From the NCBI RefSeq assembly GCF_024124905.1, contig NZ_JAMXST010000006.1, positions 62,001 to 126,000 of the forward strand: a stretch of DNA of 64,000 nucleotides, in the 5' to 3' direction. The number at the start of each line of letters is the position of its first letter. Within the stretch, counting starts at the first letter, position 1. The notes beneath the pieces were generated by a model. The model searched no databases and had not been told where the DNA came from. It worked only from the letters and a program-made list of their open reading frames with translations. Shown in pieces: positions 24,943 through 33,400 of this stretch. Made by a program: the position numbers and the translations under genes. The DNA comes from Cellulosimicrobium cellulans. Its GTDB lineage: Bacteria > Actinomycetota > Actinomycetes > Actinomycetales > Cellulomonadaceae.

Positions 24943-25836
24943 ATGACCGTCACCGCACCCGCTCCCGCACCCGCGGCGCGACCCGCTCCCACCGGCCGGC
25001 CGGCCCCGCGCGCCCGCATCGCCGGCGTCCTCACCCGCACCCCGTACTGGGTGCTCACCGGGGGCCTCGCCATCGTCTTCCTCTTCCCGCTGATCTGGGC
25101 GGGCGTGGCCTCGTTCTCGCCGCAGCCCGGCAGCAACCAGGTCGACGGCTGGGGCTTCGGGAACTACGTGACCCTGGCGAACTACCAGGCGGGCATCGGG
25201 CAGTACCTCCTGAACTCCGTGGTCGTGTCCGGGCTCACGGTGCTCTTCACCCTCGGGGTGTCGCTGCTCGGCGGCTTCGCCTTCGCGCGGTTCCGGTTCC
25301 CCGGCCGCGACGTGCTGTTCCTCGTGACGCTCGCGATCCTCATGGTCCCGTACGCGACGCTGCTCATCCCGCTCTACGTGCTCCTCAACACCATCGGCCT
25401 GCAGAACTCGTTGCTCGGCCTCGCGCTGGTCCTCACCATGTTCCAGCTCCCGTTCGCGACGTTCATGATGCGCATCGCGTTCGAGTCGGTGCCGCGCGAG
25501 CTGGACGAGGCCGCGATGGTCGACGGGTGCTCGTCGTTCGGCGCCCTGTGGCGGGTCCTGCTGCCGGCGGTGAAGCCGGGGCTCATCACCGTCGGGCTGT
25601 TCGCCTTCCTCGCCGCCTGGAACGACTTCGTGGCACCCCTGATCCTCATCACCGACTCGACGAAGGCGCCGCTGCCGCTCGCGGTGGCGAACATGCGCCA
25701 GCAGGTCATGGGCATCGTCGACTACGGCGCGACCCAGGCAGGCGTCGTCGTCCTCGCGGCCCCGTGCATCGTCCTGTTCCTGCTCCTGCAGCGCCACTAC
25801 GTGCGCGGCTTCATGTCCGGGGCGCTGAAGGGATGA
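24943..25836 (+). CDS. ABC sugar transporter permease 2 (CUT1, MalG type)
   Basis: An integral membrane protein of 297 residues with six predicted helices (first YWVLTGGLAIVFLFPLIWAGV). The EAA loop is DEAAMVDGCSSFGALWRVLLPAVKPGL. GAGGAG lies 7 nt before the ATG at 24943. Its stop (TGA 25834-25836) overlaps an ATG at 25833 that is in frame with the GH127 gene. Translation may therefore run on directly into the glycosidase, linking uptake with intracellular hydrolysis. Confidence 0.93.
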   Translation: MTVTAPAPAPAARPAPTGRPAPRARIAGVLTRTPYWVLTGGLAIVFLFPLIWAGVASFSPQPGSNQVDGWGFGNYVTLANYQAGIGQYLLNSVVVSGLTVLFTLGVSLLGGFAFARFRFPGRDVLFLVTLAILMVPYATLLIPLYVLLNTIGLQNSLLGLALVLTMFQLPFATFMMRIAFESVPRELDEAAMVDGCSSFGALWRVLLPAVKPGLITVGLFAFLAAWNDFVAPLILITDSTKAPLPLAVANMRQQVMGIVDYGATQAGVVVLAAPCIVLFLLLQRHYVRGFMSGALKG

Positions 25837-25955
25837 CGACCCACGCCCCCGACCCGACCCCCGTCCGACCGACCGACCCCACGACGCCCGGCGTCGTCCC
25901 ACCACGACGACCCGACGAACCACGAGGCGACGCCGTCGCCTCCGGAGGTGCTGCC

Positions 25956-27944
25956 ATGACCACGACCCCGACCGTGCCCCGGACGACGGGGACCGGTGCC
26001 CGCCCCACGGACGGCGGACGGCCGGTCGTCCCCGCGACCGGGCGGCTGCAGCCGCTCGGCCTGGCGCAGGTGCGCATCACGGGCGGGTTCTGGGCCGAGC
26101 GCCAGGAGGTGAACCGCACCGCGACCCTCGCGCACATCGAGCACTGGCTCGAGGCCGAGGGCTGGCTGTCGAACTTCGACGCCGTCGCGCGCGGCGACGT
26201 CGCGACGACCCGCCGCGGCCGGGAGTTCAGCGACTCCGAGGTGTACAAGCTGCTCGAGGCGATGGCGTGGGAGCTCGGCCGCCGACCCGACGACGACCTC
26301 GAGCGCCGCTTCGCCGCGATCGTGCGGCGCGTCGCGGCGGCGCAGGCGCCGGACGGCTACCTCTGCACGCGGTTCGGCAGCCCTGGCCAGGACGCCCGGT
26401 ACACGGACCTCGAGTGGGGCCACGAGCTGTACGTCCAAGGGCACCTCATGCAGGCCGCCGTCGCGCGCGCCCGCACCGGCCACCCCGAGGACCTGCTGGT
26501 CGAGGTCGCGCGCCGGTCCGCGGACCACGTGTGCGAGGCGTTCGGGCCCGACGGCATCCACGGGGTGTGCGGGCACGCCGAGATCGAGGTGGCGCTCGCG
26601 GAGCTCGGCCGCGCGCTCGACGAGCCGCGGTACGTGCGGCAGGCGGCGCTGTTCGTCGAGCGCCGCGGTCAGGGCACCCTCGCGGACATCGAGTGGGGCC
26701 GCTCCTACTACCAGGACGACGTCCCCGTGCGCGAGGCCACCGTCTTCCGCGGTCACGCCGTGCGCGCCAACTACCTCGCCGCGGGCGCGATCGACGTCGC
26801 CGTCGAGACGGGCGACGACGCGCTCGTGGCCGCGGTCGCCCGGCAGTGGGAGCGCACGCAGGCCGCCCGCACCTACGTCACGGGCGGGCAGGGGTCGCAC
26901 CACCAGGACGAGGCGTTCGGCGACGACTTCGTCCTCCCGCCCGACCGCGCGTACTCCGAGACGTGCGCGTCGATCGGCTCGGTCATGGTCGCGTGGCGGC
27001 TCCTGCTCGCGCAGGGCGACCCGCGCTACGCCGACGTGGTCGAGCGCACGCTCTTCAACGTCGTCGCGACGTCGCCCGCGCACGACGGCCGCGCGTTCTA
27101 CTACGCGAACACGCTGCACCAGCGCGTCCCCGGCGAGCCGGCGGCCCCGGACCAGGTGAGCAAGCGCGCCGAGTCGTCGCTGCGCGCGCCGTGGTTCGAG
27201 GTGTCGTGCTGCCCGCCGAACGTCGCGCGCACGTTCGCCAGCCTCGCGGGGTATCTCGCGACGGTCGACGACGGCGGCGTGCAGCTCCACCAGTACGCGC
27301 CGAGCGAGGTCCGCGCGACGCTGCCGTCGGGCGAGCCGGTCACGCTCGACGTCCAGACCGGCTACCCCGCGGACGGGCGCGTGCGCGTGCGCGTCGTGGA
27401 GGCGCCCGAGCGCTGGGCGCTCACCCTGCGCGTGCCCGCCTGGTCCGGGTCGGGGCGGCTCGTGGTCGACGACGGCCCGGCCCGCCAGGTGCCCGCGGGG
27501 ACCGTCGCGGTCCCCGACCTGCGCGCGGGCAGCGTCGTCACGCTCGAGCTCGACGTCGCGCCGCGGTTCCTCGTGCCCGACGAGCGCGTGGACGCCGTGC
27601 GCGGCTGCGTCGCCGTCCAGCGCGGCCCCGAGGTCCTGTGCGTGGAGTCCGTCGACCTGCCGGGCGGGCGCGACGTCGCCGACCTGCGCGTCGACGTGGC
27701 CGTGCCCCCGCGCGAGGAGGACGGGCGCGTCGTCGTGCGCGGGCTGCTCGTGGACCCGGCGACGGCTCCGTGGCCCTACACCCCGCTCCGCGGCGGGGCG
27801 CCCGGGCGGACGGGCGCCGACCGCCCGGGCGAGGAGCCGGTCGCGACGTCGGCGGAGGTCCCCGTCGACGTCCGGCTCGTGCCGTACCACGACTGGGCCG
27901 AGCGCGGCCCGTCGACGATGCGGGTCTGGCTGCCGACCCTCTGA
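25956..27944 (+). CDS. Cytoplasmic GH127 beta-L-arabinofuranosidase
   Basis: A protein of 662 residues without a signal peptide, in the DUF1680/GH127 family (HypBA1 of Bifidobacterium longum). It cleaves terminal beta-L-arabinofuranose from beta-1,2-linked arabinobiose or Hyp-linked oligosaccharides. The zinc-thiolate site is complete: E319 (HQDEAFG), E335 and C337 (YSETCAS), C418 and C419 (VSCCPPN). These correspond to E322, E338, C340, C417 and C418 of HypBA1, where C417 is the nucleophile. I use ATG 25956 (GGAGG 7 nt upstream). An in-frame ATG at 25833, overlapping the permease stop, would add 41 Pro/Asp-rich residues and cannot be excluded. It is the last gene of the ABC operon. Confidence 0.92.
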   Translation: MTTTPTVPRTTGTGARPTDGGRPVVPATGRLQPLGLAQVRITGGFWAERQEVNRTATLAHIEHWLEAEGWLSNFDAVARGDVATTRRGREFSDSEVYKLLEAMAWELGRRPDDDLERRFAAIVRRVAAAQAPDGYLCTRFGSPGQDARYTDLEWGHELYVQGHLMQAAVARARTGHPEDLLVEVARRSADHVCEAFGPDGIHGVCGHAEIEVALAELGRALDEPRYVRQAALFVERRGQGTLADIEWGRSYYQDDVPVREATVFRGHAVRANYLAAGAIDVAVETGDDALVAAVARQWERTQAARTYVTGGQGSHHQDEAFGDDFVLPPDRAYSETCASIGSVMVAWRLLLAQGDPRYADVVERTLFNVVATSPAHDGRAFYYANTLHQRVPGEPAAPDQVSKRAESSLRAPWFEVSCCPPNVARTFASLAGYLATVDDGGVQLHQYAPSEVRATLPSGEPVTLDVQTGYPADGRVRVRVVEAPERWALTLRVPAWSGSGRLVVDDGPARQVPAGTVAVPDLRAGSVVTLELDVAPRFLVPDERVDAVRGCVAVQRGPEVLCVESVDLPGGRDVADLRVDVAVPPREEDGRVVVRGLLVDPATAPWPYTPLRGGAPGRTGADRPGEEPVATSAEVPVDVRLVPYHDWAERGPSTMRVWLPTL

Positions 27945-27968
27945 CCCGGCGCCGGGGCCCGTGGCGGG

Positions 27969-28916
27969 TCAGGCGGGGAGGCGGTAGAGGTCGTCGACCT
28001 GCTCGACGAGCCCGTCCTCGACGAGGCTCGCGACGCAGCGGTCGAGCTGCGCGGCGTCGTGCCACACCTCGGTCACGACGCCGCGCGGCACCGGTCCCGG
28101 CGCGTCGCGCAGCACGGCCATGACCCGACCCCGCACCTGCCGGTCGGTGCCCGCCCAGGCCTGCGTGCGCCGTCGTCCCGCGTGCTCGTCGCCCGGGCGC
28201 CCGGCGAGGCGCCACGCGCACGCGTCGCGGACGGGGCAGACGCCGCAGCGCGGCGTCCGGGCCGTGCACACGAGCGCGCCGAGCTCCATCGAGGCGGCGG
28301 CCCAGAGCACCGCGTCCGCGTCGTCAGCCGGGGCGAGGGCGGCCGCCCTCGCGCGCTCGGCGGCCGTGTACGACGGCGCGGGCAGGGCGTCCCCGCCGAC
28401 GGCCCGCGCCAGGACGCGGCGCACGTTCGTGTCGACGACGACGGCGCGTCGGCCGTGCGCGAACGCGGTCACCGCCGCGGCGGTGTACTCGCCGACGCCC
28501 GGCAGCGCGCGCAGGGCGTCCTCGCCGTGCGGGACCTCGCCGCCGTGCCGCTCGACGACCGCCCGGGCGCACTCCTGCAGGCGCAGCGCGCGGCGGGGGT
28601 AGCCGAGGCGGCCCCAGGCGCGCAGCACGTCCGCCGTCGACGCCGCCGCGAGGTCCGCGGGCGTCGGCCAGCGATCCATCCACGCGCGCCACGCGGGCTC
28701 GACCCGGACCACCGGCGTCTGCTGGAGCATGACCTCGCTCACGAGGACGCCCCACGCGGTGCGGTCCGCGGCGCGCCACGGCAGGTCGCGCGCCGTCTCG
28801 CCGAACCAGCGCCCGACGGCGTCGTGCAGGTCGGCGTGCGGGTGCGGTCCCGCGGCAGCGGTGGTGACGGCGGCGGCGACGGGCGGTCGGGCCGGGCGCG
28901 CGGCCGGGGCGGTCAT
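27969..28916 (-). CDS. mutY: A/G-specific adenine DNA glycosylase
   Basis: A base-excision repair enzyme of 315 residues that removes adenine mispaired with 8-oxoguanine. The HhH-GPD core includes WGVLVSEVMLQQTPVVRVEPAW, LPGVGEYTAAAVTAFAHGRRAVVVDTNVRRVLAR (helix-hairpin-helix and catalytic Asp), and the iron-sulfur ligands C-x6-C-x2-C-x5-C in CTARTPRCGVCPVRDAC. The C-terminal NUDIX-like domain is replaced by a short winged-helix-like tail, as in many actinobacterial MutY proteins. ATG 28916 is the only methionine start near the conserved part. In other actinobacteria mutY lies close to radA-disA; here a 4.7-kb glycosidase gene stands between. Confidence 0.94.
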   Translation of the reverse strand: MTAPAARPARPPVAAAVTTAAAGPHPHADLHDAVGRWFGETARDLPWRAADRTAWGVLVSEVMLQQTPVVRVEPAWRAWMDRWPTPADLAAASTADVLRAWGRLGYPRRALRLQECARAVVERHGGEVPHGEDALRALPGVGEYTAAAVTAFAHGRRAVVVDTNVRRVLARAVGGDALPAPSYTAAERARAAALAPADDADAVLWAAASMELGALVCTARTPRCGVCPVRDACAWRLAGRPGDEHAGRRRTQAWAGTDRQVRGRVMAVLRDAPGPVPRGVVTEVWHDAAQLDRCVASLVEDGLVEQVDDLYRLPA

Positions 28917-29114
28917 GACGGCGGTCGTCCCTCTCGGTCGTCGGTCGGCCCCGTGCCGCCGGCGGGCCGGCGGTCGTGGCCGAGGCGGGCGCCGACGGGT
29001 GGGCGGAGGGACCCATTCTGCCCCGACCTGGGCGGTCGTCGGCGCGGCAGCACCGGGCGGGGCACCGGTCGCCGCTACCGTGGTCGCGACCAGCACCTGC
29101 ACGACGGAGGACCC

Positions 29115-29942
29115 GTGAGCACGCCGCGGACCGACCGCGCCCCGAGGCCGGGCGCCAGCCCCCGCAGCGGGCCGGGCGACCGGCCCACGCGCGGGGCGCT
29201 GCTCCGACGCCGCGTCGTCGCGCTCGCGCTGCTCGTCGGCCTCGTGGTGGGACTCGTCCTGCTCGGGCAGGTCGTCGTGCGGGCGGTGCAGCCGCTGCTC
29301 GCCGGCGACGAGCCCGCGCAGGAGGGCAAGTCCGCGCCGCCGACCCCGGAGGCGGCCGGCCCGCCGCAGGACTGCACGGCGGCATCTCTCGAGCTCGGGC
29401 TGACGGCGAGCGCGGCGGAGTACGAGCCCGGACGCGCGGTCCAGCTCACCGTGACGCTCCGGCAGTCCGGCGGCCGCCCCTGCCTCGTCGACGGCTCCGA
29501 CGCCGGACGTCAGGTGCAGATCTACTCCGGCGACGAGCTCGTCTGGTCGTCGGCCGACTGCGGCACGACGGAGCGGCTGCTGCTCATGAGCACCGGGGAC
29601 GAGGACCCGTCGAAGCTCGTGCGCTGGGACCGGCACCGCTCGGCCGAGGGGTGCGCGCCCGACCAGCCGGAGGTCGGGCCGGGCACGTACACCGCGGTCC
29701 TGAGCATCGCGGGCGTCGACGGCGCGACGAGCGAGCCCGTGACGTTCACGCTGCTCGAGCCGCCCCCGCCGTCCCCGGACCCCGCGGACACGACCGCCCC
29801 GGAGGACGGGACCGCGCCGCCGGCGGACGGTGCGACGCCGCCCGCGGACGGGACCGCCCCGCCGGCGGACGGTGCGACGCCGCCCGCGGACGGGGCCACC
29901 GCGCCGGCGGACGGGACCACCCCGCCCGGCGACGGCGCCTGA
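29115..29942 (+). CDS. Membrane-anchored DUF4232-like protein with Pro/Ala repeat tail
   Basis: A protein of 275 residues. After a basic, Pro-rich cytoplasmic segment comes one membrane helix (VVALALLVGLVVGLVLLGQVVV, about residues 33-55). An extracellular beta-sandwich domain of ~140 residues follows, with cysteines in DCTAAS, PCLVDG, DCGTTE and EGCAPD that could form two disulfides. The last ~50 residues are a low-complexity repeat of ADG(T/A)(A/T)PP units encoded by a tandem DNA repeat at 29807-29930. The start is GTG 29115, with GGAGG upstream. It resembles small membrane proteins found next to mutY and disA in other actinobacteria. Function unknown. Confidence 0.75.
   Translation: MSTPRTDRAPRPGASPRSGPGDRPTRGALLRRRVVALALLVGLVVGLVLLGQVVVRAVQPLLAGDEPAQEGKSAPPTPEAAGPPQDCTAASLELGLTASAAEYEPGRAVQLTVTLRQSGGRPCLVDGSDAGRQVQIYSGDELVWSSADCGTTERLLLMSTGDEDPSKLVRWDRHRSAEGCAPDQPEVGPGTYTAVLSIAGVDGATSEPVTFTLLEPPPPSPDPADTTAPEDGTAPPADGATPPADGTAPPADGATPPADGATAPADGTTPPGDGA
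29807..29930 (+). repeat. In-frame tandem repeat encoding Pro/Ala/Asp-Gly tail
   Basis: About six imperfect copies of a 21- to 24-nt unit (core GCGGACGG followed by an ACC/GCC-CCGCC stretch) inside the preceding gene. Repeat number may vary between strains by slippage. Confidence 0.7.
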
Positions 29943-30427
29943 CGGGCGGGTGCGGGGCGGTCCCCGGCGGCGAACTCTGGCCGTCGTGGCGGGACACATC
30001 CTGCTGCCGTGCACACCCGGGGCGCGTGAAATCGATGGACACCACCTTTCGGTAGCGCCCCGGGTCGCCCGCTCCTCCTGGCTGTGAGATTGCGTCGCAC
30101 GGGGCGCTGATGGCGTCGTACCAACGATCATCGGGCGCCGCACCGTTCCGTGGTGCTCCGGCGGCCGAGGCAAAGTCGAGACCGAAAACCATTGCGGGCG
30201 GCCCTTCGTGGCTGGTTGACTGGCTCGCGTCTGGCGACCTCACCGCGGAGGTGCCCGGGGCCCCGGCCCCGGGCGCGAGCGCTCCACGGGGCGGCGCGAG
30301 GCGGCACGACGATCAGGGTCCCGCGCCCCGCAGCGGGGCGGGCGGACGAGGCAGTCCGCCCGTGCGAGGCGAGGCCCGTCGTCGTCCCGAAACCTGTTTT
30401 CCGGTTCCCGATGGAGAGGACTTGGTG
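29943..30427. promoter_or_regulatory. Upstream region of the GH121-like gene with LacI-type operator
   Basis: 485 nt without a gene. The key element is CGAAAACCATTGCG at 30183-30196, within a 17-nt stretch (from GACC to TTGCG) identical to one in front of the GH43 gene at 40240 and close to the operators of the ABC operon. A TTGACT hexamer lies at about 30218, but I see no convincing -10 box at 17 nt. GGAGAGGA at about 30413 is the ribosome-binding site of the downstream gene. The first ~100 nt after the DUF4232-like gene show no clear terminator. Confidence 0.5.
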
Positions 30428-33400
30428 ATGTCGGGGAGAGCGTGGAGAAGGGTCGTCGCCTCGGCGATGACAGGTGCGATGGCCGTGACCGGCGTCGCGC
30501 TGGCACCGGGGGCGCAGGCCGACGTGGTGCCGGGCAACGAGAGCGACGTCGGTGTGTACACCGACGGCACGACCGACTCGATGGACATCGGTGACCCGGT
30601 CTACTCGAACCTGGACCAGGTCGCCGCGGCGCTGGAGCCCGGGGTCCCGTGGACCGCGGGCTCGATGCACGGGTCGATCTTCGAGAAGGACCGCGCGGCG
30701 GGCGGCACGGACTACTACCTGGACCGCGTGCTCGGGGTCAGCGGGACGTCGGGCAACACCGTGCTGCAGACGCGCGGCCGCTCGCTGTACCTGCGGGGCA
30801 ACAGCAACTGGGCGGTCATGGGCTTCGCGGGCTCCGCGTTCGCGGGCGGACCCAACAACCTCGGCAACCTCTACACCGTCACGGTCCCGGGCCAGACGAT
30901 CACCGAGGTCGGGGCGCAGCGCTTCAACGCGCCGAGCCACGCGAAGGCGCGGTACACGGTCGGGACGACGGGCGTCACCGCCGACCTCAAGAAGCTCATC
31001 ACGTACGACAACGTGGCGCTCTCGGCGATCACGTTCACCAACCCCGGCGCGAGCGACGTGACGTTCACGGTCCGCGCGGCGTCGCCGCTGGCGACCACGT
31101 CGACGGACGCGGCCGACGAGCTCACCGGGACGCGGACCCTGACGAGCGGCGCGAACAACGGTCTCGTCGACACCCCGTGGTCCGAGGTCACGGTCGGCCT
31201 CAAGGCGCCCGGGTTCGAGCGCGTGGGCACCAACCTCGACCGCGAGGTGACCGTCCCGGCGGGCGGTTCGGTCGACCTGTCCGTCCTCGGCGTGCTGTCC
31301 AGCGACACGCTCCCCGAGTCGGTCGAGAGCTTCCACGAGTACGCCGCGCTGTCGCCCGCGGAGGCGTTCCGCACCGGCGTGACGGAGTTCAACCGGCAGT
31401 GGGCGCAGGACATCCCGTACATCGACGTCCCGGACGAGGCGATCGAGAAGGCGATCGTCTACCGCTGGTGGGGCGAGCGGTACAACAGCCTGGACGCGAA
31501 CGAGCCGGGCTACGTGTACCAGTACCCGACGACGATCGAGGGCGTGAACCTCTACCAGAACTCGGTGGCGCTCACGCAGCCCATGCACCTGCAGGACACC
31601 AAGTGGATCCGCAACCCGTACCTCGGGTACGGCCAGATCCTCAACATCGGTGAGCTGTCCGGGTCGTCGGCGTTCCTCGACAGCCCGGGCCACACGAGCT
31701 GGAACAACCACTACTCGCAGTACCTCGGCACCGCAGGCCTCGAGGCCTACAACGTGCACGGCGGCGGTCCGGCGGTCGCCGAGCGCTTCGCGACGTACTT
31801 CGAGGGCGACGGCGTCGGTCAGCTCGAGCACTACGACGGCAACGACGACAAGCTCATCGCCTACGACACCAACTACATGCCCGGCAACGACTCCGACGCG
31901 ATCAGCTTCGGCTACCCCAAGGTGAACGCCGGGGCGCCGGGAGCGCGGACGATCGAGCGCCCGGAGTCCGCGTACGTGTGGGGCGCGTTCGACGCCGCGC
32001 GCCAGCTCTACGCGATGGCGGGCACCGACCCGGCGAAGGTCGCCGAGATGGGTGACACGGCCGACGAGATCCGGGACGCGATCCTCGGCCGGCTGTGGAG
32101 CGAGGAGACGCGCATGTTCCTCGCTGGCACGTCGCACGGCGCGACGTCGGGCGGGAACCAGAACCCGCTCAGCGAGGCCGAGCGCGACCTCATCCCGGCG
32201 AAGGAGTCGAACCTCTACGACGTCTACGCCGAGAACCTCATCCCGGTCGAGGACGCCGAGAAGTACGTCGACGGCTTCCGCTTCCTGCGGTACGGCGACA
32301 ACTTCCCGATCTTCCCGTTCTACACGGCCAACCAGTACGACCGGGCGAAGTACGGCATCGGGGGCTCGAACAACTTCTCCAACATCAACTTCACGGTCCA
32401 GTACCGCGGCGTGCGGTCCGCGCTGCGGCACTACGACCCCGACCACACGTACGTCACGCCCGAGTACGCCGCGAAGCTCCTCGACTGGATGGCGTGGAGC
32501 ATCTACCCGAACGGCAACGCGCTGGTCCCGAACCAGGCCGAGTACTACTCGAGCTGGAACGCGAGCACGCAGACGTTCAACCGCAACAACCCGAACCACG
32601 TGATGCTCGGCAACATGAACTACATCTACGTCGAGGACATGGGCGGCATCCAGCCGCGGTCCGACGACAAGATCGAGCTCTGGCCGATCGACCTCGGGTA
32701 CGACCACTTCATGGTCAACAACCTGCGGTACCACGGCAAGGACGTCACGATCGTCTGGGACGAGGACGGCTCGCACTACGGCCTCGGCGAGGGCTACAGC
32801 CTGTTCGTCGACGGCGAGCGCAAGGCCGCGGCCGACGCGCTCGGCCGGTTCGTCTACGACCCGGCGGCCAACGAGGTCGTCGAGTCCGACGAGGGACTGG
32901 CCGTCGAGGTCGTCGACGACCAGGGCGCCGACCTGCCGACCGCGGTCGACACCCCGATCGAGGACGAGCGCGTCGTGGCCTACCTGAAGACCGCGGGCAT
33001 CGACCTCACCGAGGAGGCGGTCAACCTCGCGCGCGGGGCGGAGCTCTCGTCGTCGGCCACCCAGCAGGGTGCGCGCCCGACGCCGTGGCGTCAGTTCCAC
33101 ACGCCGGGCTGGAGCACGGGGTCGATGAACTACACCCCGGGCGCCATCACGGAGACCGAGCGTCCCGTGTCCCTCGCCGCGGTCACCGACGGCACGACCG
33201 TCAACGAGCCCTACTGGGGCAACTACGGGACCGAGGGCGACACGGGGTACGTCGAGCTCGACCTCGGCGAGCCCACGACGTTCGACAACGTCAAGGTCTG
33301 GTTCGTCAGCGACCGGCAGGCGGGCGGGTACCGCGAGCCGGTCCGGTACTCGATCCAGGTGCCCGACGGCTCGGGCGGCTGGACCTCGGTGCCGGACGCG

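Noticed and set aside
25833-25955. Upstream in-frame start for GH127 overlapping the permease stop
   Set aside because: The 41 extra residues are low-complexity Pro/Asp/Arg, whereas ATG 25956 has a strong GGAGG site. Kept as an alternative in the gene entry rather than as the chosen start.
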